This document shows, in pieces, positions 1 through 5,248 of a DNA stretch of 5,248 bases (position 1 is its first letter; each line of letters opens with the position of its first letter). Source of the stretch: Pseudomonas sp. PGPPP3 (lineage in GTDB: Bacteria > Pseudomonadota > Gammaproteobacteria > Pseudomonadales > Pseudomonadaceae); NCBI GenBank assembly GCA_002256055.1, contig NKIE01000237.1, forward strand, positions 1 through 5,248, written 5' to 3'. A program made the translations under genes and the position numbers. A model generated the notes under the pieces. The model ran no database searches. It had not been told where the DNA came from and worked only from the letters and a program-made list of their open reading frames with translations.

Positions 1-720
1 ACGGTTGGCAGTGAGGTGCGCGATCTGCACTTTGCCTACAACGACGAGCCGGTGCTGGACGGCCTCAACCTGAGCATCGCGCCGGGCGAGAAGGTCGCCA
101 TCGTTGGTGCCAGCGGTGGTGGTAAAAGCACCCTGGTGCAGCTGCTGCTTGGGCTCTACACGCCACAGGCCGGCAGCATCAGTTTTGGTGGTGTCAGTCA
201 GGAGCAGGCCGGCCTGGCGTGTATCCGCGAGCATGTCGCGGTGGTGCTGCAACACCCGGCGCTGTTCAACGACACCGTGCGCGCCAACCTGACCATGGGC
301 CGCGAGCGCAGTGATGAGGCGTGCTGGCGCGCCTTGGAAATCGCCCAGCTGGCCGAGGCTATCCGCGTGTTGCCGCAAGGCCTGGACAGCATCGTCGGCC
401 GCTCCGGTGTGCGCCTATCTGGCGGTCAGCGCCAGCGCCTGGCAATTGCGCGGATGGTGCTGGCCGAGCCGAACGTGGTGATCCTCGACGAAGCCACCTC
501 GGCCCTGGATGCCGCCACCGAGTACGCTCTGCATCAGGCCTTGGGGCGTTTCCTCAGCGGCCGTACCACCCTGATCATTGCCCATCGCTTGTCCGCGGTG
601 AAGCAGGCCGACCGGGTGTTGGTGTTCGACGGCGGGCGCATCGCCGAAGACGGCGACCATCAGCAGCTGATCGCCGATGGTGGGCTGTACGCCAAGCTTT
701 ACGGGCATCTCCAGCACTGA
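1..720 (+). CDS. ABC exporter, C-terminal ATP-binding domain (partial, 5' end outside window)
   Basis: This is the nucleotide-binding domain of an ABC transporter of the MsbA/HlyB exporter class; it hydrolyses ATP on the cytoplasmic side to drive export. The frame is open from base 1, so the 239 visible residues are the C-terminal end of a longer protein; a GTG at 16 lies inside the domain and is not a real start. Counting from base 1, all ATPase motifs are visible: A-loop Tyr13, Walker A GASGGGKST (36-44), Q-loop Gln84, signature LSGGQ (139-143), Walker B ending ILDE (161-164) with catalytic Glu164, D-loop SALD (167-170) and switch His195 in IIAHRLS. The domain therefore looks active. In this class a membrane domain of about 300 residues normally precedes the ATPase in the same chain; it would lie upstream and cannot be seen, so the substrate cannot be named. 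The gene ends with TGA 127 bp before the exported-protein gene. A separate ATPase subunit is possible but less likely, since the motif style is that of fused exporters. Confidence 0.95.
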   Translation, partial: TVGSEVRDLHFAYNDEPVLDGLNLSIAPGEKVAIVGASGGGKSTLVQLLLGLYTPQAGSISFGGVSQEQAGLACIREHVAVVLQHPALFNDTVRANLTMGRERSDEACWRALEIAQLAEAIRVLPQGLDSIVGRSGVRLSGGQRQRLAIARMVLAEPNVVILDEATSALDAATEYALHQALGRFLSGRTTLIIAHRLSAVKQADRVLVFDGGRIAEDGDHQQLIADGGLYAKLYGHLQH

Positions 721-837
721 GTCGCAACTAACGCGTGATCATTGCGGGTTTTGCAAGGTTGCCTTGCGCGCTGGCTACTGTTTGCCCGTTGTGCACCTGC
801 CTAGAGTGGCGACCTTCCTGTGCATGTCGCCAGGTCT

Positions 838-842
838 GGAGG
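838..842 (+). promoter_or_regulatory. Ribosome binding site for the exported protein
   Basis: GGAGG lies 5 nt before the ATG at 848. This site decides the start: the frame stays open upstream to 677, but that would run through the end of the ABC gene and bury the signal peptide inside the protein. Confidence 0.8.
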
Positions 843-847
843 TCGCT

Positions 848-1648
848 ATGCGTAAATTGCCCACTCGTTCTTGTCGCGCCGTCATTTTGGCCCTTGGCCT
901 GCTGACGGCCGGACCGCTGTTTGCTGCTCTGGATGAGCCCAGTCATGCGCAGTTGCGCGTGCTTGATAGCCGCCCCGATGCAGCAGGTGAGCTGATTTAT
1001 CAGGGCGCCACCTATGCCCAGGATCGGCCCGATCAGCCGCCGCTCTTTCGCTATGAGCGACGCGTACAAGAGGGCGCCGAAGGTCTGTTCGCCACCCACT
1101 TAACCCGCGAGCCGGATGGGCGGCTGATCATCGTCGAGTCGGCACAGGTCACGGCAGACTATGCCCTGCAAGCGTTTACGGTGGTTAATCAACAGAACGA
1201 CTTCAGCGGTTCGGTGCACGTCAGTGCCGATGGTCGTCACCTGCGCTACCGGTTGTACGAGCAGGGGCAGTGGAGCAGTGCTGAGGAGAAGGTCAGCAGC
1301 CCGGTGCTCAGCGGGCCGTCGCTACATGGCTTTATTTACCAGCATTGGACTGCATTGGTGGCCGGACAGAGCTTGCCCGTGCGCTTTATCGTGCTGCGCG
1401 AAAAACAGACTTACGGTTTCACTGTTCGCTACGACGGCAGCGTTGACGGACAGGCCCATTTTTCGTTGACCCCCAGTAGCTTCTGGGTCGGTCTGGTTGT
1501 TGCGCCGTTGCGACTGACCTTCAGTGCCAAGGATAAGACCCTGTTGCGCTACGAAGGGCGCGTGCCGCCGCAGCAGACGGTGGCTGGCAAGCATGAAGAT
1601 TTGGATGCACGCGTTGAGTATTCGAACGTGGCCGCGAGTTATCGCTAG
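848..1648 (+). CDS. Exported protein of unknown function with Sec signal peptide
   Basis: I do not recognise this 266-residue protein by family. Its N terminus is a clear Sec-type signal peptide: a basic n-region (MRKLPTRSCR), a hydrophobic core at about residues 11-25, and likely cleavage after Ala26 or Ala27 (LFA|ALD). The Cys at position 9 precedes the core, so it is not a lipobox and the protein is probably soluble periplasmic or secreted. The mature part has no other long hydrophobic helix and is rich in alternating polar/hydrophobic stretches with many Tyr, Arg and Val, which suggests a mostly beta fold; a lipocalin-like or DUF3108-like barrel is a guess only. No catalytic motif is visible. 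The ATG is chosen for its GGAGG site and because it places the signal peptide at the terminus. It follows the ABC exporter by 127 bp, so a functional link is possible but unproven. It ends 7 bp from the stop of the convergent LysR gene. Confidence 0.8.
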   Translation: MRKLPTRSCRAVILALGLLTAGPLFAALDEPSHAQLRVLDSRPDAAGELIYQGATYAQDRPDQPPLFRYERRVQEGAEGLFATHLTREPDGRLIIVESAQVTADYALQAFTVVNQQNDFSGSVHVSADGRHLRYRLYEQGQWSSAEEKVSSPVLSGPSLHGFIYQHWTALVAGQSLPVRFIVLREKQTYGFTVRYDGSVDGQAHFSLTPSSFWVGLVVAPLRLTFSAKDKTLLRYEGRVPPQQTVAGKHEDLDARVEYSNVAASYR

Positions 1649-1655
1649 GCGCCGA

Positions 1656-2597
1656 TCAGAGTGCGCCGCTGAGCCACGGATCGTTGCGATTTCCACCGAA
1701 TGTCTGCAGGAGGAAATCGATAAATACTCGGCTGCGCGCGGGGACGTATTTACGTGTTGGCATGGCTACGTAGAGGTTTAACGTCGTGCCGCGCCAGTCT
1801 GGCAGGAGTCTTTGTAGGCGCCCTTCGCGGAGCGCTTGAGCGCTGACAAACGATGGCAAGCCGGCCACCCCCAGGCCGGCCAAGGCGGCCGCAAAGATCA
1901 GTTCAATCTGAGGCGTGGACAGCAAGATGGGCGGTAGTGCCAGGCAGATGCTGTCGTTAGCCTGGCCGTCGGATGCATGGCGGTACAGCGTTAGCTCGCG
2001 GCGTACGGCGCCGACGGCGGGTAGCAGGCCGGCGTGCTGGAGCAGGTCCTGGGGTTGTTGCGGGCAACCGTGGCGGGCCAGGTAGTCCGGCGCCGCGCAG
2101 ATAATGAAGGAAGAACAGGCCAGTGGACGCACAATAAAATCGCCCTGCAAGCCTTGTTCGCCGATCGACAGGATCGACACGTCAAAGTTCTCATCGGCAA
2201 CCTCGACGGCTCCAGGGCTGCTGATTTCCAGATGAATGTCCGGGTACTGCCGATAAAAATCGGGCAATTGGCGCGCCAATTGGTGCACTGCAAAGGCTGG
2301 TGGGCAGAGGATTCGCAGGGTTCCGCTGGGGCGCTCTGTGGCGGCGCTGGCCAGGGCGTCGGCGTCATCCAGCTCGGCAAGAATCAACCGTGCGCGCGGT
2401 AAGTAAGTCGCGCCAATCTCCGTCAACGCCAGACGTCGGCTGCTGCGGTTGAGTAGGCGAGCACCCAGGTGCTGCTCCAGGTCCGCAATCGCACGGGTCA
2501 CCACGGCCGGGGCAAGGTCCAGGGCGCGGGCCGCGGCGGCAAAGCTGCCGGAGGCGATGACCTGGGTGAAGATGCGCAGCGAACGCAGTTGATCCAT
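1656..2597 (-). CDS. LysR-family transcriptional regulator
   Basis: This 313-residue protein has the standard LysR length and layout: an N-terminal winged helix-turn-helix, with the HTH at about residues 18-37 (SFAAAARALDLAPAVVTRAI) and the wing around NRSSRRLALTEIG (50-62), a linker helix, then a periplasmic-binding-like effector domain from about residue 90. The C-terminal pattern YVPARSRVFIDFLL resembles the CrgA-like branch of LysR proteins. It should act in the cytoplasm as a DNA-binding tetramer responding to a small molecule; the effector cannot be read from sequence. The start is the ATG at 2597: translation from there begins MDQLRSLRIF, the usual LysR opening, and GGAG lies 8 nt upstream (complement of 2606-2609). 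The frame extends to a TTG at 2693, but the added 32 residues do not look like part of the family. It is divergent from the FAD oxidase gene, so control of that gene and of itself is the simplest inference. It is convergent with the exported-protein gene at 7 bp. Confidence 0.95.
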   Translation of the reverse strand: MDQLRSLRIFTQVIASGSFAAAARALDLAPAVVTRAIADLEQHLGARLLNRSSRRLALTEIGATYLPRARLILAELDDADALASAATERPSGTLRILCPPAFAVHQLARQLPDFYRQYPDIHLEISSPGAVEVADENFDVSILSIGEQGLQGDFIVRPLACSSFIICAAPDYLARHGCPQQPQDLLQHAGLLPAVGAVRRELTLYRHASDGQANDSICLALPPILLSTPQIELIFAAALAGLGVAGLPSFVSAQALREGRLQRLLPDWRGTTLNLYVAMPTRKYVPARSRVFIDFLLQTFGGNRNDPWLSGAL

Positions 2598-3020
2598 CAG
2601 GTTTGCTCCGCAGGTGAACACCGGTAGTGGGTGCTGGTTTTGGATAGGCAGAGTGCCGAGATTTTCTGCGCTTGGCGAATGCTGACTGAACAATGCGAGC
2701 TAATGTTTAGCAGTTTAAAAACTAAGCGTAGATAAAACTGGATTTAACTCGGTGAATGCCCGTGTGAGTCTGTACGGCATGAATTGCAAACGGCGTTTTT
2801 CTTTGGGCAAGTCGCCTGTCAGCGACCTGTCTGCTCATATCTCTTCAGCCTTCTGGGCGCTCTGGCACTGTCGCCATGCGCGGCCACCTGACGGGGCGCT
2901 TTAGCTGTGTGCACGGTTGCAGGCTTTGTCCCTAACCGCCGTCACGCGTCCCCATGATCTCGCCTGACCTTTTGCAGTAAGTGCGCCGCCTACTTGTGCT
3001 GCGCCAACAAGGAATACACC
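2598..3020. other. Divergent intergenic region, LysR gene / FAD oxidase gene
   Basis: This 423-bp gap separates the two divergent start codons and should carry both promoters and any LysR sites. Its most distinct part is an AT-rich island at about 2700-2752 inside otherwise GC-rich DNA. Other visible items are a short inverted repeat GTCGC/GCGAC (2811-2815 and 2822-2826), two CCTGTC copies 11 bp apart (2815 and 2826), and a 41-codon open frame at 2779-2904 with no convincing ribosome site. I found no well-spaced sigma-70 pair before the oxidase and no sigma-54 site. I see no tRNA, mobile element or recognisable riboswitch here. Confidence 0.6.
2699..2723. promoter_or_regulatory. Candidate operator: adjacent small palindromes in AT-rich island
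   Basis: GCTAA-tgt-TTAGC (2699-2711) is a perfect inverted repeat with 5-bp arms, and AGTTT-aa-AAACT (2712-2723) is a second one directly after it. Both lie about 100-125 bp upstream of the LysR start codon, within the only AT-rich stretch of the divergent gap. LysR proteins usually bind AT-rich interrupted palindromes of the T-N11-A type in such gaps, so this is a reasonable binding-site candidate. Short AT-rich palindromes also occur by chance, and promoter elements of the LysR gene could explain the composition. Confidence 0.3.
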
Positions 3021-4334
3021 ATGACCGCTGCCCTGAAACCCGCGATTGCCGCCGCCGAACGCTGCCCGTCCTATTACAGCGCCACCCTCAATAGCGAAAC
3101 CGATTACCCGACGGTGCAGGGCACTGTGCAGGTTGATGTGGCCATCATCGGTGGTGGTTTTACCGGCGGGGCCACGGCGGTTGAGCTGGCCGAGCGCGGG
3201 CTGAAAGTGGCGATCATCGAAGCCAACAAGATCGGCTGGGGCGCCACCGGGCGCAACGGTGGTCAGGTCACCGGCAGCCTGTCCGGCGAAGAGGCGATGC
3301 ACAAGCAGATGAGCAAGACCCTCGGCAAGGACGTCGATGATTTCATCTGGAACCTGCGCTGGCGCGGCCACGAGATCATCAAGAGCCGGGTGGCCAAGTA
3401 CGGCATCCAGTGCGATCTCAAACATGGTCACCTGCATGCAGCGATGAAGCCGGTGCACATGAATGAGCTGAACGCGTCCTACGAGGAGGCCGTGCGCCGT
3501 GGCATGGGTGATGAAGTCACTCTGCTGGATGCTGAGGGCGTGCGCAATCACCTGCAGAGCGACCTGTACTGCGGCGCGATCAAGAACACCCGCAACATGC
3601 ACCTGCATCCACTGAACCTTTGCATCGGCGAGGCCAAGGCCGCCGAGAGCCTGGGCGCGCTGATCTTCGAACACTCCGAAGTGCTGGACATCGTGCATGG
3701 CGCCAACCCGGCGGTAATTACCGCTCAGGGCCGCGTCGAAGCCAAGCAGGTGCTGCTGGCCGGCGACGTGTACCACAAGCTTGAGCGCAAGAAACTCAAG
3801 GGCATGATCTTCCCGGCCATGGGTGGCATCGTCACCACCAAGCCGCTGGGCGACCTGGCCAAGCAGCTCAACCCGCAGGACCTGGCGGTGTACGACTGCC
3901 GCTTCGTGCTCGACTACTACCGCATGACCGCCGACGGCCGGCTGCTGTTCGGCGGCGGGGCCAACTACTCCGGCCGCGATTCGCGCGATATCGCCGGCGA
4001 GCTGCGTCCGTGCATTGAGCGTACCTTCCCGGCCCTGAAAGGCGTGGAGATCGACTTCCAGTGGAGCTGCGCGATGGGCATCGTGATGAACCGCATCCCG
4101 CAGCTGGGCAAAGTCTCGGACAACGTCTGGTACTGCCAGGGCTACTCGGGCCATGGCGTCGCCACCACTCACATCATGGGCGAGATCATGGCCAATGCCA
4201 TGACTGGCACCCTGGAGAAGTTCGACACCTTCGCCGCCTGCAAGCACATCAAAGTGCCGATGGGCGACGTGTTCGGCAACCCGATGCTGGCGGTCGGCAT
4301 GTGGTACTACGGCATGCTCGAACACCTGCGTTGA
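3021..4334 (+). CDS. FAD-dependent amine oxidoreductase (DAO family, gamma-glutamylputrescine oxidase-like)
   Basis: This 437-residue cytoplasmic flavoenzyme belongs to the DAO fold and looks most like PuuB of enterobacteria and the PauB proteins of Pseudomonas, which oxidise gamma-glutamylated polyamines to the aldehyde, giving ammonia and H2O2. Visible features are the N-terminal CPSYYSATLN (15-24) typical of this branch, the dinucleotide motif with Gly44/Gly46/Gly49 in IIGGGFTG, acidic Glu67 at the end of the second strand for ribose binding, the flavin-proximal GWGATGRNGGQ (72-82), and the C-terminal GIVMNRIPQLG (353-363) and GYSGHG (374-379) that close over FAD. Length is close to PuuB (about 426). 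The ATG is supported by AAGGA 7 nt upstream; the frame continues to a TTG at 2994 without a ribosome site. Codons end strongly in G/C, more so than in neighbouring genes, suggesting good expression. No glutamylpolyamine synthetase, aldehyde dehydrogenase or hydrolase lies in the window, so the substrate may be another amine. The divergent LysR gene is its probable regulator. A hairpin terminator follows. Confidence 0.93.
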   Translation: MTAALKPAIAAAERCPSYYSATLNSETDYPTVQGTVQVDVAIIGGGFTGGATAVELAERGLKVAIIEANKIGWGATGRNGGQVTGSLSGEEAMHKQMSKTLGKDVDDFIWNLRWRGHEIIKSRVAKYGIQCDLKHGHLHAAMKPVHMNELNASYEEAVRRGMGDEVTLLDAEGVRNHLQSDLYCGAIKNTRNMHLHPLNLCIGEAKAAESLGALIFEHSEVLDIVHGANPAVITAQGRVEAKQVLLAGDVYHKLERKKLKGMIFPAMGGIVTTKPLGDLAKQLNPQDLAVYDCRFVLDYYRMTADGRLLFGGGANYSGRDSRDIAGELRPCIERTFPALKGVEIDFQWSCAMGIVMNRIPQLGKVSDNVWYCQGYSGHGVATTHIMGEIMANAMTGTLEKFDTFAACKHIKVPMGDVFGNPMLAVGMWYYGMLEHLR

Positions 4335-4342
4335 TGGTTACT

Positions 4343-4374
4343 GGAGCCGCGCTTACGGCGGCTCCACGAATTTT
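4343..4374 (+). terminator. Probable rho-independent terminator after the FAD oxidase gene
   Basis: GGAGCCGC (4343-4350) pairs perfectly with GCGGCTCC (4358-4365) around a 7-nt loop, beginning 8 bp after the oxidase stop codon. A short T run (4371-4374) follows after five intervening bases. The stem and position are good, but the T run is short and displaced, so termination may be partial. Confidence 0.6.
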
Positions 4375-4434
4375 GCAGAAGGGGCTTTAGCCGCGGCGCT
4401 CGTAACAGGGCGCCGCCGTTAAAGCCCCTTCTGC
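4375..4434. repeat. 60-nt near-perfect inverted repeat, REP-like hairpin
   Basis: The 25-nt left arm (4375-4399) and the reverse complement of the right arm (4410-4434) agree at 23 of 25 positions. The outer 15 pairs (starting GCAGAAGGGG) and the inner 7 pairs (GCGGCGC) are perfect. Between them lie one G-U pair, one C-G pair and one C-C mismatch, and the loop is 10 nt (TCGTAACAGG). No T run follows on either strand, so a standard terminator is less likely. The GGGGCTTTAGCCGCG core resembles extragenic palindromes common in Pseudomonas genomes. It may also protect the oxidase mRNA 3' end or back up termination. Confidence 0.7.
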
Positions 4435-4453
4435 GTTAGATCGTCGCGTTGAT

Positions 4454-4482
4454 TCGACCTGTGTCGCCGCAGCCCCTATCAT
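4454..4482 (+). promoter_or_regulatory. Candidate sigma-70 promoter for the 4515 gene
   Basis: TCGACC (4454-4459) matches the -35 box at 4 of 6 positions, and TATCAT (4477-4482) matches the -10 box at 5 of 6, with an ideal 17-bp spacer. Transcription would begin near 4489, giving a leader of about 25 nt before the ATG at 4515. The position just downstream of the hairpins fits the start of a new transcription unit. Confidence 0.45.
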
Positions 4483-4514
4483 GCTCGCCCGGTTTTCTTA
4501 GGCTGCGCACGGTT

Positions 4515-4874
4515 ATGACCACTCCTTCCTTGCTGGACATTCTCCAGTCCACCGACATGCTCGAAATCAACGGCTTGCACGCTTGGGAGTTTGTCCTTGC
4601 GCCGCAAGCCCTGGTCGCGGCCCAGGCTGCGCTGGCAGCCGGGCAGGGCGGTGATGCTGAACAGCTGTTGTTGCAGATCGAGTGCATGGATGGCCGCACC
4701 CGTCGGGTGTGGAAGTTCAGCAGCGCCGCGGTGCTGGCGGCCACGTTCGATGCAGCCAGCCAGTGTTGGAGCCTCAGCGATGCTCATGGCGTGCAGCAGC
4801 TGAATAGCCTGAGCGCGATCTCGGCCAGTGCCGACGACGAGTTGGACGATGATGAGCCTGCAGCCAATGCCTGA
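4515..4874 (+). CDS. Small conserved hypothetical protein with acidic C-terminal tail (DUF5629-like)
   Basis: This 119-residue protein has no signal peptide or membrane segment and is probably cytoplasmic. The opening part, with DMLEINGLHAWEF at residues 14-26, and the later tract CMDGRTRRVWKFS, look like a small family of unknown function common in Pseudomonas; I believe it is DUF5629, but this comes from memory and was not searched. The last 15 residues (105-119) form a very acidic, probably disordered tail with seven Asp/Glu in DDELDDDE. No catalytic residues are evident. The ATG at 4515 is preferred over a TTG at 4449 because the -10 box and the predicted transcription start lie after the TTG. 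Its ribosome site is weak (TTAGG at 4498-4502, 12 nt away), so a near-leaderless or poor initiation region is possible. The 3' end overlaps the start of the pseudouridine synthase gene, which implies shared transcription and likely translational coupling. Confidence 0.83.
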   Translation: MTTPSLLDILQSTDMLEINGLHAWEFVLAPQALVAAQAALAAGQGGDAEQLLLQIECMDGRTRRVWKFSSAAVLAATFDAASQCWSLSDAHGVQQLNSLSAISASADDELDDDEPAANA

Positions 4875-5248
4875 GGCGCTGGCGCGGCGCAGCACCCTGC
4901 ATCTGCCCCAGGGTAACTGGGCGACGGTGCTCGATTGCCTGTGCGCGCACTTTCCGGCGATCAGTCGCGAGGTCTGGCTTGACCGCATGGCCCGCGGGCG
5001 CGTGCTAGATGCCGAGCAGCAGCCAGTCGGTGCCGAGCACGCTTACAAGGTCGGCCTGCGTATCCATTATTTTCGCGAAGTGCCGAGCGAAATCGTGGTG
5101 CCTTTTGTCGAGACCATTCTGTATGCCGATGAGCACCTGGTGGTGGCCGACAAGCCGCATTTTCTGCCAGTCACGCCCTCAGGCGGTTATGTCGAGCAGA
5201 CGCTGCTGGCGCGCCTCGTGCGCCGTTTGTGCAATCCGGAGCTGGTAC
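4852..5248 (+). CDS. RluA-family pseudouridine synthase (partial, 3' end outside window)
   Basis: The frame is open to the window end and gives 132 residues of a protein that should be near 290. It would convert specific uridines in rRNA or tRNA to pseudouridine. The best evidence is LYADEHLVVADKPHFLPVTP (90-109), which matches the conserved strand and loop opening the RluA catalytic domain (DEHLLVVDKP...PVHPSG). The stretch at about 36-75 (AISREVWLDRMARGRVL, then GLRIHYFREVP) is a short RNA-binding-like N-terminal region similar to an S4 domain. The catalytic Asp in the HRLDxxTSG motif would lie past the right edge, so activity cannot be confirmed here. Two ATG codons could start it: 4852 (23-nt overlap with the upstream gene) or 4867 (8-nt overlap). 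Neither has a strong ribosome site, which fits translation by coupling from the upstream gene. The rRNA or tRNA target cannot be told from this part. Confidence 0.92.
   Translation, partial: MSLQPMPEALARRSTLHLPQGNWATVLDCLCAHFPAISREVWLDRMARGRVLDAEQQPVGAEHAYKVGLRIHYFREVPSEIVVPFVETILYADEHLVVADKPHFLPVTPSGGYVEQTLLARLVRRLCNPELV

Noticed and set aside
753..767. GCAAGG-TTG-CCTTGC hairpin after the ABC gene as a terminator
   Set aside because: The stem is only 6 bp with a 3-nt loop and no T run follows; it may be a weak pause site at most.
772..785. Possible sigma-54 promoter (TGGC...TTGC) before the exported protein
   Set aside because: Only 9 nt separate the GG and GC elements where 10 are required, and the rest of the consensus is poor.
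677..847. Upstream extension of the exported-protein frame to 677
   Set aside because: It overlaps the end of the ABC gene, lacks a ribosome site and would bury the signal peptide 57 residues inside the protein.
2598..2693. 32-residue N-terminal extension of the LysR protein from a TTG codon
   Set aside because: LysR proteins normally begin a few residues before the first helix, as they do from the ATG at 2597, which also has a well-spaced GGAG.
2862..2878. TGGCAC...TGC as a sigma-54 promoter for the oxidase
   Set aside because: The GG-to-GC spacing is 12 nt instead of 10.
2901..4325. 474-codon open frame on the - strand covering almost the whole oxidase gene
   Set aside because: It is a shadow of a gene with strongly G/C-ending codons, which suppresses stops on the opposite strand. 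Its translation is His/Val/Ala-rich and low in complexity, matches no family I know, and the + strand frame has clear FAD-binding motifs.
1..5248. CRISPR array, tRNA/rRNA, insertion sequence, toxin-antitoxin or phage-defence module
   Set aside because: No regularly spaced repeats, cloverleaf, transposase or known defence domains were seen; the genes are ordinary housekeeping, transport, regulatory and catabolic types.

Overview
This is an ordinary-looking chromosomal stretch from a GC-rich gammaproteobacterium, most likely Pseudomonas or a close relative. The pointers are high GC with G/C-ending codons, a PuuB/PauB-type FAD oxidase beside a LysR regulator, a small protein resembling a Pseudomonas-typical family of unknown function just before an RluA-type pseudouridine synthase, and a GC-rich intergenic inverted repeat. 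The genus rests on recognising protein families by eye, not on a search.

Layout, left to right: (1) bases 1-720 are the ATPase end of an ABC exporter cut by the left window edge. (2) Bases 848-1648 encode a 266-residue exported protein of unknown function on the + strand. (3) Bases 1656-2597 encode a LysR-type regulator on the - strand, tail to tail with the exported protein only 7 bp away. (4) Bases 2598-3020 are a 423-bp divergent intergenic region with an AT-rich island carrying overlapping small palindromes. (5) Bases 3021-4334 encode a 437-residue FAD-dependent amine oxidoreductase of the gamma-glutamylputrescine oxidase type. (6) Bases 4335-4514 hold a hairpin terminator, a striking 60-nt near-perfect inverted repeat and a plausible sigma-70 promoter. 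(7) Bases 4515-4874 encode a 119-residue acidic-tailed protein, overlapped by (8) an RluA-family pseudouridine synthase cut by the right edge.

The window breaks into at least three units. The ABC exporter and the exported protein lie on the same strand but are 127 bp apart, so co-transcription is uncertain. The LysR gene and the oxidase are divergent, the classic arrangement for a regulator controlling its neighbour, and the oxidase probably works in polyamine or other amine catabolism. The last two genes overlap and look like a translationally coupled pair. I did not find a clear new defence, mobile or RNA system. The items most worth a second look are the 60-nt inverted repeat, the palindromes in the divergent region, the oxidase's uncertain substrate and the uncharacterised exported protein.
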